From Yponomeuta sedellus (taxonomy: Eukaryota; Arthropoda; Insecta; Lepidoptera; Yponomeutidae), in assembly GCA_934045075.1 (NCBI GenBank), contig OW203734.1:12026016-12090015 (forward strand): a DNA stretch of 64,000 nucleotides, in the 5' to 3' direction. This document shows positions 11,570 to 22,581 of this stretch, piece after piece; position 1 is the first letter of the stretch, and each line of letters opens with the position of its first letter. The notes beneath the pieces are model-generated. The model saw only the letters and a program-made list of their open reading frames with translations, was not told the origin of the DNA and did not search any database. Made by a program: the position numbers and the translations under genes.

Positions 11570-11740
11570 TTGCTACCCGTGAAGGAAAACAGCGTGAGGA
11601 AACCTGAGTGTCGGAGATGTTCAAACACCTCATCGCTTGAAATTGCCAATCCGCGTTGGGCACGCGTGGTAACGAAGCCCATACTCTCTCTCTCTGAGAG
11701 AAGGTGTGTGCCCTGCAGTGATTCGTTTATAGTAGACATA
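11570..11740 (+). repeat. family A repeat, near full length
   Basis: One of the cleanest copies: GTGAAGGAAAACAGCGTGAG through CCTGCAGTGATTCGTTTATAG. It is followed directly by the retroelement tail at 11,747. Confidence 0.7.
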
Positions 11741-11746
11741 AAAAGC

Positions 11747-11905
11747 ACCGACTACCCGTCTCTAATTTTTCTCTTGTCTCCGTCTATGGTTGCCTGGAAG
11801 AAATTCCTTTTAGTAATAAGGCTAGATTTTTATATAGTTTCTCTTACTGTAATTTCTGTGTACAATAAAGAATATTATCTATCTGTCTATCTATGTATCT
11901 ATAAA
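11747..11905 (+). repeat. retroelement 3' tail, family G
   Basis: Contains GGTTGCCTGGAAGAAATTCC and TGTACAATAAAGAATATTAT, then a (CTAT)n tail. A similar tail is at 13,621-13,770 and a diverged one near 36,840-37,040. Typical of a short lepidopteran retroelement 3' end with a polyadenylation signal. Confidence 0.5.
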
Positions 11906-12470
11906 AAAACGTAGTTGTTTGACACCTGACATCGGTAGCGATGTTTCCATTAGCCTCGGTAATTGGACCCTTGTTTGTGTGGAGCGCTGTCACCCGGCAT
12001 AAGGCAATCAACGCCCATGGATTTGTCGGAGCTTGTTTTGAATAAAAATATCTGCCCAGCGCCACGGAACTATCAGGCTTCGTGTTGTTTGTGTTCATAC
12101 ATTTTTGTGCCTAAATCGATTTCCGAACAAAAGCCGAAACTATGTTGTTTTGCGAATTTACTTTTTAGCTCTCTTTTTCATTGTTTCATTTTGGCAATAA
12201 CAAACGGAACTATTTTATGTCGCAATATTTTATTGCTGCTTGCACGCAAAGAACGAAGTAGGTAGGTAGGTAAGTTGTGCATTTCTGTTACGTACACTTT
12301 GTTGTTTCTTTGCTTCGATTGAGTTTTTTTCTAAAAGTGCTGTTTTGTGCACATTTTTAGCTTTAATTTTTAAAAAGACTAAAAAAATGTTCCTAAAGAA
12401 ACATATGTAAACAAAGCTGTCAATTTCAAGTCAGACTCACGCACTGTTAGCTCAATGTAATTATATAATT

Positions 12471-12885
12471 TGGCATAATGACAACATAACATATAATTAC
12501 AAAAAAAATTGCAAGATCAATTTTGGCATAATGACAACATAACATATAATTACAAAAAAAATTGCAAGATCAATTTTGGCATAATGACAACATAACATAT
12601 AATTACAAAAAAAATTGCAAGATCTATTTTGGCATAATGACAACATAACATATAATTACAAAAAAAATTGCAAGATCAATTTTGGCATAATGACAACATA
12701 ACATATAATTACAAAAAAAATTGCAAGATCTATTTTGGCATAATGACAACATAACATATAGGTAATTACAAAAAAAATTGCAAGATCAATTTTGGCATAA
12801 TGACAACATAACATATAATTACATTATAATATGTTATGTTGTCATTATGCCAAAATTGATCTTGCAAATTTTTTTTGTATTGTAA
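12471..12885. repeat. 53 bp tandem array with inverted end
   Basis: Seven head-to-tail copies of a 53 bp unit beginning TGGCATAATGACAACATAAC, spaced exactly 53 bp except the last (57 bp, because of an inserted AGGT). Units differ mainly at GATCAATTT versus GATCTATTT. The array closes with one unit in inverted orientation, giving a strong terminal hairpin around 12,820. Confidence 0.9.
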
Positions 12886-13194
12886 TAATAACTTTCACAC
12901 AACACAATCACTTGTTATTTTCCCAAAATACGATAACATGTGCTTTTATGCTATATTTAAAATTAGTCCCGTAAAGTTAGAGCAAGAAATACGTTAAAAT
13001 ATACTTTTTCGTGTGGGTGTTTAATTTGTTACTTATCATATTTTGATTTTTTATTGGGCAATATGTAATCATAACATAATTGGGGTTAATTTACTAACTC
13101 AAGACTCACATTTATTACGAACCTTTGTACAAAGTGAAATGTGTCAATATTATTTAATGTGGACTAGAAATAAGATGAAAAATGATAAAGTACA

Positions 13195-13379
13195 AATTTA
13201 AAAACTTATTTAGAGGCTAAAAATTTCACCCATGCCGGGATTCGAACCCGCAACCTCTGGCTATCCGTGCCAGAGAGGTTGCGGGTTCGAATCCTGGCAT
13301 GGATGAAATTTTTAGCCTCTAAATAGGTTTTTTAATTTGTCCTTAGCACGGGTTAGTGCATTAAAAATAAAAATTGTAT
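13195..13379 (+). mobile_element. tRNA-like snap-back retroposon, copy 3
   Basis: Flanked by the 14 bp direct repeat AATGATAAAGTACA (13,181-13,194 and 13,380-13,393). The inside is an almost perfect palindrome. An antisense 3' end reaching into the B box and anticodon arm is followed, with no full tRNA between, by the sense 3' end. Tail GTGCATTAAAAATAAAAATT. Confidence 0.85.
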
Positions 13380-13482
13380 AATGATAAAGTACAGTTCAAT
13401 TGGCGCCCTTATATTTTGTTAAAAGTCATAATCCAGATAATCATTGCAGTAGCAATTTATAAAGTTGAAGTAGCAATAGCAC

Positions 13483-13800
13483 TCGCTAACTGTGAAAGAA
13501 AAGATCATGAGAACACCTGATTGTCTGTGGTGATCATATACTTCACCTCTTGTAATTGTCAATCAGCGGTAGGCACGCGTGGTAATTATGCCCGTACTGT
13601 CTCTTTGAGAGAAAGCTTGGAAGCTCTCACTTTTCCTTCAGCAACTCTCCATCGTAGGTTGTCTGGAAGAAATTGCTCTAAGCAATAAGGCCGCCAATTG
13701 TACTATATCTTTGTAATTATTTTTTGTTTGTTTTTTCCTGGTGTACAGTAAAGAATATTCTTATCTAATCTTATCTTGTGCCCTGCAGTGGGACGTAAAA
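13483..13800 (+). repeat. family A repeat split by a family G tail
   Basis: The family A part runs 13,483-13,620 and resumes with CCTGCAGTGGGACG at about 13,772-13,800. The intervening 150 bp are a family G tail, so the second element inserted into the first. Confidence 0.55.
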
Positions 13801-13867
13801 AAAGCTACTAAGAAAACCGTTGTAATATTTACGAGTAGTATTTCTTGATGTTTCGCGATACTCATAC

Positions 13868-14085
13868 ATAGTTGTATATTAAATGGATGAAATCGCGAAT
13901 ATTTATTAGGTAAAACGTAATTACCTTATTTCCCGATGTTTCGGCAGCGTTACAGTTGCCGTGGTCTCTGGTAGACTGAAGTGGCGAGTACAGTCAATAA
14001 TATTGTAACATCGGAAAATAAGGTATTTTTTAACGTTTTACCTAATAAATAATCACGATTAAACCCATTTAATTATATACAACAT
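13868..14085. repeat. Penelope-like inverted ends
   Basis: A palindrome. GTTGTATATTAAATGG...TTTATTAGGTAAAACG at left is mirrored by CGTTTTACCTAATAAATA...ATTATATACAAC at right. In between is the TTTCGGCAGCGTTACAGTTG / CCGTGGTCTC segment also found at 40,037-40,130 and 40,680-40,770. Confidence 0.6.
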
Positions 14086-14503
14086 TGTAATATTTCACTG
14101 GCTTCAGTTAGATTTTTTAGTAATCTGTATACTTTGGGAAAAAAGAATACCTTTGTAAACATCAAAGTTCATGCCTTTGAAAGTTAATATAGACCGACAG
14201 ACCGGTAAATAGACATACAGATAGCGCAAGGGGCTGTTTGCACTCTAGGCTTCGGGTTATAGAAAACTCAAAAGAAACTTGAAACTAAATTAGAAACAAT
14301 CAAAGCTGCTCTTTTAAATTAAATTGGAACTTGACTGAGGGCTTCCAATTAAGGTGTAATTAAGGGCGTCTATTAACTTCTGACTTTTCTCATTAAGCCG
14401 GAGCTAGTCTTTCGAACACTATTAAAAACTTAGGAATTCATTATCCATTGAAGCGTATTGCCAATGACGTTTTTCGAAATTAAAGATTTACGAGCTCACA
14501 TTA

Positions 14504-14882
14504 AGAAGCGTTCGTGGCCTGGTCGAATCGAGTGTTTAGAATCAATCACTTGAGTTAAGCAAGAACAGGCGCGGTAAGGTGCAGGATGGGTGACCGTCCC
14601 GTGACTACCCCTAGTGGCATTTTTCCGAGCGCTTCCGTGCTTCGCAAGGCCCGCTAAGCCGTTGGTGCCGGCTGTCCTGTAATGGCAGTCGATAAGCCAT
14701 GTCGCAGGGCTCTTGGGCGGCTTGATAACTTCTGACAGTAAGGCCCACCACAGTCTTACCATCCTCCACCAACCCGGACTTGGTCCCCGTGGTGGAGTAT
14801 GCCGTAATCTGCCTGCGATGCAGGAAGAAACTCGTGCCCCAGCAGTGGGGATATACAGGGTTGATATCGAATCGAATCGAGC
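14504..14882 (+). repeat. 5S-rRNA-like SINE, fullest copy
   Basis: About 375 bp. Positions about 14,545-14,620 read CAATCACTTGAGTTAAGCAA, then GGCGCGG, then GGATGGGTGACCGTCCCGTG. That is the order and approximate spacing of the box A, intermediate element and box C of a 5S rRNA gene. A unique body follows and the copy ends GTGCCCCAGCAGTGGGGATA. No poly-A; the end is followed by GATATCGAATCGAATCGA. Copies elsewhere occur in both orientations. Confidence 0.7.
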
Positions 14883-15199
14883 GCACATCTACTATTTTAT
14901 AGCTTTGAGGTAACTCTCAAACTATTGACAGAAAACAGGAAACCATAAACATCTTGTCCTGTCCGTAATAACATCACATCGCACTAATATTATAAAGGCG
15001 AAATTTGTGAGTGTTTATGTTTGTTAATTCTTCACGTCTAAACGGCTGAAGCGATTTGAATTAAAAAAAATATGGAATTAGCTGACACCCTGAATTAGCA
15101 CATAGGCTACGTTTTACTGCGGGAAACTTATTCCCATTGGAAAATTGATAAACTGCGGGTAACACCGCGGGACACAGCCAGTAATAACTAGAGTACCTA

Positions 15200-16316
15200 C
15201 AGTTCTGCCAAACTCGATAAAGAATAGAGGTAAACAAACCAATTTAGGGTTATCACAACTCACGCTTTACAAATCTTCTATTGTTTACATGATTATAGCC
15301 TTTTACTTGCTAACTATTTATTAATAATTCCTATTGCAGCATATTTAACTAGAATCACTCAAATAACAAGCATATTACCTTGTTATTTCGAAAAACTATA
15401 AAAAATTCGACATTAATTTTACGCGACAGCCCTACAGAAAAAGAAACATGGATGAAATTCAGGTGTGACAAACATTTTGGGAAATTTAGTTTATGTCAAC
15501 AAGTGAACTTTAGTCGTTTGTCAATACGTGTATATGGCATAAGTATATAGCATATATGTGTGACAAAATGGCACAAGACAAAAATACAGATTGCCCCCAT
15601 ATCATTGTGAATTAAATCCGATAGAAATCATATGGGGGCAAGTAAAAGGCCATGTTGCTGCCAAAAATAAAACTTTTTAAATGGCTGAACTAAATAAAGG
15701 TCCTGTTAGGTGAGGCAATAAGTAAAATTACTCCATCAGCATGGCAACGTTGTGTTGAACACTTAATTAAAGAAAAGAAGAAAACGCCGAATTTGATGGT
15801 GTAATGGATAATGTCATTGATGAATTTATAATTCAAGTCTCCGGAGACACAAATTCATCCTCCTCTTTGGCCAGTGACAGTGATGATTAGTGTGAACATA
15901 TGAATAAAAATATATACAAAGAACTTTCTTTTATTGCAATATTTGCAGTAGGTCCCAATCTACTCATTTTCATAGTAGCATCTATAGATACTTATTAATA
16001 TTATAAAGTTGAAGAGTTTGTATGTTTTTTGCTTAAACGCGCTTAATTCTATTAGGAAGATGTTTGTTAAATCTGTGTTTCAAATTTCATATTTCAGTGT
16101 TGTCATATGTCATATTCAAATCGGTTAAGCCTTTCACTATAAAATCATAATCATATAAACATAAATTAGCATTTTACATTAGTAGAAGGAACAATTACTA
16201 TTTGTATGAAAACGATTTCTAGAAAAGGTTGTTAACATCTGCCTTTAAGGTGTAAACAAGTCGTTGCCTAGCAACGGTTTGTTTATCGCCATTCGTTATC
16301 GAATTTGGCTCAGGTA
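15200..16316 (+). mobile_element. Tc1/mariner-like transposon remnant, copy 2
   Basis: Bounded by TA at 15,198-15,199 and 16,317-16,318 and inverted relative to the copy at 2,863-3,984. The + strand from about 15,580 to 15,890 shows the decayed transposase C-terminus: a Pro-Pro-Tyr-His then Asn-Pro-Ile-Glu region, then an acidic Ser-Asp-rich tail before a stop. Several in-frame stops occur. Confidence 0.75.
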
Positions 16317-16318
16317 TA

Positions 16319-17509
16319 GTATTGAAGGCCCCGTAAAATTTAACACGTGTAAGCACTAGTTAGGTTACGAGGGTTTTGTTTGATCAACCATAGAGTTTAT
16401 GACGCAACTATTAAGCTTCCTTTGTTTGCATTGCTAAATATCTTCTTCCATATAATGTCAATAAATTATAACTAAAGAACAAGATTTTCTTATACTAACG
16501 CCACGTGGTGTGGTGTGGAAATATTGGTACCCTCATTTTTTTTTAAAACTAAATCAATGTTTGTAATCCTTTTAATATGCAGTTTCCCCTAATTACATTA
16601 AATCTCTGATTATTTGATACTGTCTTCACATCTATTAAAAAGAAAATCATTGTTATTAAAAACAATAATAATGCAGCCTATACGTCCCACTGAAGGGCAC
16701 AGAGAGAGAAGGTATGGTATGGGCTTAATCAACCACCGCAATAATCACTTTATTATGTATAGAAAATGTACAAAAACAATATTATTTACGTAGCTTTATG
16801 ACACAGTGTCCAGTAAAAAAACAAATCGAATGTAAGGTCCATACCTACCTAACGTTTCATAATAGAAGCGCAGGGATTTACCCGGAAAAACGGTCTTGCC
16901 TGAGAACAAATCAACCGAAAACTTCCACGCTCATTCGATAACTGACCTTTCCTTTGTATTCTTCTTGCAGGATTAAAACCTATTTAGACGACACAACTTT
17001 TTTGATGGAGGTTGGAGGGAGGTTTGGTGGAGGAAAAGTACCTATAGAAATGAGTTTTCGAAAGAAGATAAATAAGAAATTGCGATTTTTTGTATCAGTA
17101 ACATAATATAATAATATGTAACTAGATATAAATTCCGAAGGTTGCTATTTCCATTAACAGTTGGTGTATCCAGAGAAAGCGTGAAATGGGGTGGAATATT
17201 AAACATGAAAAACGAAAACAAAGTTCAATTAAAACAAACAGAATGTGGGAGTTTGTTTTAAAATTAGGTTGCTTCGGAAAATTGGAAGCAATGCGGAAAA
17301 TTGTATGCAACGAAGTTGCCCAATCTGGCCGAGCCAGTAATATTGTAAAGCAAGTATTTTATGTTATCGAGACCACCTTTTTGCGAATACTCGTGCGAGT
17401 CCCGATTTCTGGAGCGGAAACCGTTGGGTCCCTTTTATGTTGCGGGTACAACAAAAACAGTGGTGCAAGCATAGAGCATACGTGACATAGACAGGAGACA
17501 AAGCCTTGG
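16319..17509. other. non-coding stretch
   Basis: Contains a short antisense family A fragment at about 16,672-16,735. Nothing else recognised. Confidence 0.4.
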
Positions 17510-17632
17510 TTTCTGGTTCACTAACAAGCCGTTAATCTACTGTTAACAGCTGTCAGTTGGCCGAAGTGCATACAAAAAAATCATTTGACAGCTGTTAACA
17601 GTAGATTAACCGATTGTTAGTGTACTAGAAAC
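17510..17632. repeat. imperfect 46 bp-arm hairpin
   Basis: GTTAATCTACTGTTAACAGC is mirrored by GCTGTTAACAGTAGATTAAC, with outer arms extending to TTTCTGGTTCACTAACAA and TTGTTAGTGTACTAGAAA. The loop is about 30 bp. A MITE or snap-back structure. Confidence 0.75.
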
Positions 17633-17739
17633 TGCGGGTAAGTCTTTACGATCTTAACACACTTGGAGCTGGTGAATTAGCATTAATATGTGAAAAATAC
17701 TTTGCTAAGTTCCGCCAAAAATTCCACAAGCACCATGCG

Positions 17740-17991
17740 GCCACGACTTTCTTCTCGTGACAGTCTTCCTTCCCTCAATCTTGCTCATTTTATAACTTGA
17801 AGAAGTCCGTACCTATTATGTCGCAACACATGACGTAGATAAATAATTTTCTTTTTTTTTATAGTTAACATTAAATCTCGGGAACGATTGGCGCGTTTTA
17901 GTACTCCAAATTCATGACTCCAACACATCTCAAATGCCTCCAGGTTCTTGCAAGTCGCTTCCTTAATGGTCCAAGCTTCACAATCGTACAT
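17740..17991 (-). pseudogene. RTE-like LINE reverse-transcriptase tail
   Basis: The - strand frame starts Tyr-Asp-Cys-Glu-Ala-Trp-Thr-Ile-Lys and ends with Tyr-Leu-Arg-His-Val-Leu-Arg-His-Asn-Arg-Tyr. This is the conserved region after the fingers-palm-thumb of RTE-like reverse transcriptases (usually Tyr-Gly-Cys-Glu-Ser-Trp and Gly-His-Val). No catalytic part is present. Confidence 0.65.
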
Positions 17992-18454
17992 TGAAATTGG
18001 CTAGATGTAGTATTAAAGCATCCTAGCTCGGAGGATTATGTTGAGGACCGTGCTTACGAAAGTTTTTGTTCACAAAAGACAATGTCGTCCTTCCCTTGTG
18101 CACCAAATTCAGCCTGCGGTCATTGTTTTCGTGGAAAAAGTCGATTAATAAAATATTTACGAGCCCGCGCACGTTCCCAAGTGATGTCAACGTGTGTCAT
18201 CGATATAGGTACCTATATTAAAGCTGCTGAACAGTTATATAAGGCACCTGTTTTGCTGGCACATTTCAAAAGATGTAATTATTGTGAAAAAAATCACTTT
18301 AAATAGTAAAATACTTTGGTTTTCTTGGTAAGCGTCTTCGCTAGAAAAAAATAACAAATGATTAAATTGCAGATATGTTAAAAAATGTTTTTGTTTTTAT
18401 AAATCTTGTTTTTACCCGACTGCGGCGAAGCCCAAAAGGAGGGTAATGTGTTTA

Positions 18455-19275
18455 GTTCGTATGTATGTATGTAAGTATGTCCGATTCTATGTTCCCTCTT
18501 AACTCCTTAACCAATGGTCAGATTTTGTTAAACAAGGTGTCATTCGATTCGGCATCCTTGCGCGGGTGTCATAGGCTATATAAAATCAGAATTATGTGAT
18601 CAGAACCGTGACGAAAAATAAAATTTGTTTGTAAGCTTCGTTAAAGTACAGCTAGTAGCCACTAGATGGCGCTAATATATTTATTAGTCTATTGAATTCG
18701 AATCCTAGTTTTATTGAACTTAGCCTAACAGGTGTGAAGTATTTAAAACAGAATTTTGCGGATGCCGTAGGTTACATAAAATTTGCATTTATAGAGAACC
18801 AACGGAACAAAAAATAACATTCACTTCTAAGCAATTAAAGTACCACTTTTAGCCACTAGATGGCGGTACTATATTTGATTTATTCTAATACATGTGTATA
18901 CACATTTCAGCTTTGGTCTACATGTAAACAAACCGTTTGTAGAATCGGTGCAAATACGGAAAGAAATAATGCCTATAAAGTGGTTTGTTCCTTCTAGATC
19001 ATTCATGCATTTAAAAAATATAGTTTTATTTAACTATGTACGCCTAACACGTGTGAAGTATTTAAAACAGAATTTTGCGGATGTCGGAGGTTACATAAAA
19101 TCAGCATTAATAGATAATTAAATAATTAAAATTATAATAATTAAAAAAATTAAAGAATTAATTAATTAAACTAGCACCTTTAGCCACTTGATGGCGCTGC
19201 CATATATTTTTTATTCTAGTACATGTTTTACATAATTTCAGCTTTGTTCTACATGTAAACAAACCGTTTATACAA
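18455..19275 (+). repeat. degenerate tandem repeat, period about 316 bp
   Basis: The segment CGTGTGAAGTATTTAAAACA...TTTTAGCCACTAGATGGCG...TACATGTAAACAAACCGTTT appears at about 18,726 and again at about 19,042, with an older partial copy at 18,570-18,700. It follows a (GTAT)n stretch. A 75-residue frame inside it has no recognisable domain. Confidence 0.6.
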
Positions 19276-19319
19276 AGTTAAAAGTTGTTAAAGAATAAGA
19301 GTTAGTCAGTCGACAGTTA

Positions 19320-19770
19320 CTTAAAGTTGCTGCGACGAGGTTGAAAGCCGAGCTCCGTACAGGCCGCGCAGGCAGGGCCGAGGGCCATACCTCGCGAAGC
19401 AGACACAGGGACCACTGGCACGGCGAGGCAGAAAACCGAGCTCGGTTCCGACAGAGACTATTCACGTCCCCACGCACAAGTTCCAACTTTAAGTAACTAG
19501 CGAAGCCGAAGGCCGAGCCTCACGAAACGTGCACGAGGAAACCTGTCGCGCCTTTGTACAGGCTGCGGCCGAAGGCTCAGACCATTTATGTTCCCATTTA
19601 CAAGTCCTTACTCTAAGTAATTAGCGAGACCGAAGACTGGGCCCAGCAATGCAAGCACGAAGAATTCTACTCTGGAGATGCCGAAAGCTGAGCGCCGTTC
19701 AGGTCGAGGACATAAATCGAGGCTATTCCAGTCCCCACCTATAATTGTTAACATTAAATAACTAGGTGCA
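19320..19770. repeat. GC-rich degenerate repeat
   Basis: Blocks such as GCCGAGCTCCGTACAGGCCG, AAGCCGAAGGCCGAGC and GCGAGACCGAAGACTGGGC recur roughly every 110-130 bp. Base composition is markedly higher in GC than the surroundings. No coding signal recognised. Confidence 0.4.
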
Positions 19771-20139
19771 GTGGAGCGTTTTTAGGCTACATAAAAAAAC
19801 AGACAATTTATGTAAGAATAATAAAGAAAAATCTGTCGTTTCGTTTCATCAGTCTCTTTGCGAATATTCTAGATCGCTTAACACCATTGGACCATATTGA
19901 TTATACTATCTAAAAAGTATCGTACGACATAAATTTTGAATGCAGGCAGGTGGTACCTATGACTATATCAATAAAAATATTTATGATTTGCCGAGACATG
20001 TCCTTTGTCGAACAAAAGAAAATAAAGCAAGAGAATAAAATTCATTTAGGAAAGAAAATAATATTACGATTTAAAGCATGTAAGCAGAACAGATAGACCT
20101 TTATATTTTATAATTTTACTGAGTCACTAAAAAGTCAAA

Positions 20140-20595
20140 AATAAAAAAAATATTTAAAAAAATAAAAGAACCCGACTGCAGTGATAAATCAACTAAATGG
20201 GAAAAAACAAGATTATTTTATTTTAAAATACTAACCTCGAATCAGAAGAGATCATGCTGCTTTACTTGAGGGACCAAATGATATAACTTTATAAGCATTA
20301 TTTGCCCAAAATGTTGCAGTTATAACTTTATATAAAATGATGCAGTCGGGACCCATTAGAGGACTTTAAACAAACAGTAATGGGTCCCGACTGGAACATT
20401 TTAAATAAAGTAATAAATGCAACAGTTTGAGCAAATAATGCTTATAAAGTTATATCATTTGGTCCCTCAAGTAAAGCAGCATGATCTCTTCTGATTCGAG
20501 GTTAGTATTTTAAAATAAAATAATCTTGTTTTTTCCCATTTAGTTGATTTATCACTGCAGTCGGGTTCTTTTATTTTTTTAAATATTTTTTTTGA
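20140..20595. mobile_element. large foldback (MITE-like) element
   Basis: Arms of roughly 180-200 bp are inverted copies of each other, from AAATAAAAGAACCCGACTGC to GCAGTCGGGTTCTTTTATTT. At the centre a second hairpin is built on CAGTCGGGACCCATT and AATGGGTCCCGACTG. Nearly identical arms imply recent origin or gene conversion. A diverged half copy is at 4,716-5,047. Confidence 0.85.
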
Positions 20596-21138
20596 TAAGG
20601 CAAAGTTACTTCTAGTAGTAGTATTAATTATAGTTCTAAAGATTCTTAGAACAAATTGGCCAAGTGTACATAATCCACGCGCCGTATAGTGTTCCGTAGT
20701 TTATAAAATATGCGGACTTTAAAGTATTGTTATAATTTAGCGGCTACCAAATAGTTTTGTTATATAAGACCAATTTCGAATATTTCAATTAATTTATCTC
20801 AGACAATTATTAGTCTAATAATGATAGTAATTGACTTCGTTATATGTGCAGCCCCGATTTTTTTTAAGTTTCTACAAATAGCCGGTAAAATGCGGGGATC
20901 CTTCTTGTCAGTCAATACTGATTAAACAAGCCTTAACTCGAAGAATCTGCTATTACCAGTTGAAGAGATCCTACCCAGATGCCCAACTTTAAGTGCCATC
21001 GTCATAACATAGTCAACATGTTCTGTCAAACATATTTGATCATATTTCAAGTAGATACTTGTGTTATTTTATTTTAAACTATTTGAAATGGGAATATTTT
21101 ATCGGTATCATCCATTTCGATCAAATATGCCCAAACTC

Positions 21139-21271
21139 GAACAGTTTACTGTTAATAACAAATTCCAATTTGTAATTTGTTATTAACAGTAAACTGTTCT
21201 ATCTGTATTGATCCAAAACTGATAGTAAATATAAATATATTTACTATCAGTTTTGGATCAATACAGATAGA
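21139..21271. repeat. two adjacent perfect hairpins
   Basis: The first hairpin is GAACAGTTTACTGTTAATAA with its inverse (21,139-21,199). The second is CTATCTGTATTGATCCAAAA with its inverse (21,199-21,271). They abut with no spacer. Confidence 0.85.
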
Positions 21272-21419
21272 AAACGGGTATCACCGATGCGATTCTTACT
21301 CGGTAATTATTCATCTGGGAGTAAAATAATCTCGGGCGATTAAAGCTCCGTAAGAATACTAAGAATTCCGTCTCGTTAATTATCTTTAGCTAACTGCAAG
21401 ATAAGTCTATCGTTATTCT

Positions 21420-22500
21420 TGTTTTAACAGGGCCCTGTGAATGAGTGGGATGAAGTAGGTGAGAGCTGGATGCAACAGACGAGCGACAGGAATTGTTGAA
21501 TCAATCTATTGACTTAGTATCTGCTGCCATAAATAGCATTTCTGAAATCGAGAATATTATCGACCTCGGATCTGTGGAATAGGTCGGATGACCTATCAGC
21601 GATGAGCTTCAATCAGTCTGGTTAGAGTTGTCACTTTTACGAATTACATTTGTTAAGAGCGCAATATTCTGGGTCTAATCTTTCAGAGCTCTCTTCACCA
21701 AATCAAATTCTTCGTGTGCCTATAAATAAATCCTCTGATAAAAAACATAAAACCAAACCTTTTAGGTAAAACACTTGCTCAATTTATTCTATCTGGTCAA
21801 GGATGAATTTTACAGTGGCCTCCTTCAAAATGGTCATGCATAGTGCATAAATCAGCAAATGGATCCTGCGGGCGTGGGTTAAAAGGACACGGCCTACTAC
21901 ATCCATGGTAATGGCGTGGTAGAACTACGCCTGATCCACTCTTCCTATATTGACACGTGATGGGTAGGGACAGTGTTCTCCATATTTAAAAGCGGTCAGG
22001 AGGGACTGGCAACGCTTTGTATGATAAAAAAATTCAAGAAAAATCCTATTGACGAGCATTGTAATGAAGAAACCAGCAAGGAAGAGGAGCAGAGCTACAA
22101 TAGTGGTATAGTTATTTCTGAGGACGAAGATTTCCTTAAGGATATGAAAGAGGGATCGCTACATAACTTGTACTGAAAAATGTGATGGACTACAACAAAC
22201 ACATGGCTACACTGGACGCAAACTTTCGCCGAATTATGCAAATATAACCAATGTATCATTACTATACAATGGTCGTTACCAACCTAAAATAAAGATTACC
22301 TGAGCATCTATCGAGGTAAATCAATTCACAAAGGCATATACTAAAATGACGGCAAATTATAAGAAAGCAGATGGAAGCATGAACTTGAGAGTTGTAGATT
22401 TATCCGAATTTAAAAAAAACATTTGGAACGGTGACTACATTAGTAAGGGGCAAGAGAGTTGACGTGGTGAGAAAAACGTTAATTTATCAATTTCTAATAT
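21420..22500 (+). other. degenerate coding-like region
   Basis: Several short stretches read like coding sequence in changing frames, for example an acidic segment with Ser-Glu-Asp-Glu-Asp-Phe-Leu near 22,120. No domain was recognised and no frame is longer than about 70 residues. Probably a decayed transposon or retroelement ORF. Confidence 0.3.
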
Positions 22501-22581
22501 TAGGTATATACGTTTCGTTTGTGACTAGATAAAGAGATAGATTTTGCGATGCATGGAGTCTAGGTGATTAATAAAATAATA

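Noticed and set aside
12471..12885. CRISPR-like array
   Set aside because: The repeats are contiguous 53 bp units with no variable spacers, in a eukaryotic repeat context.
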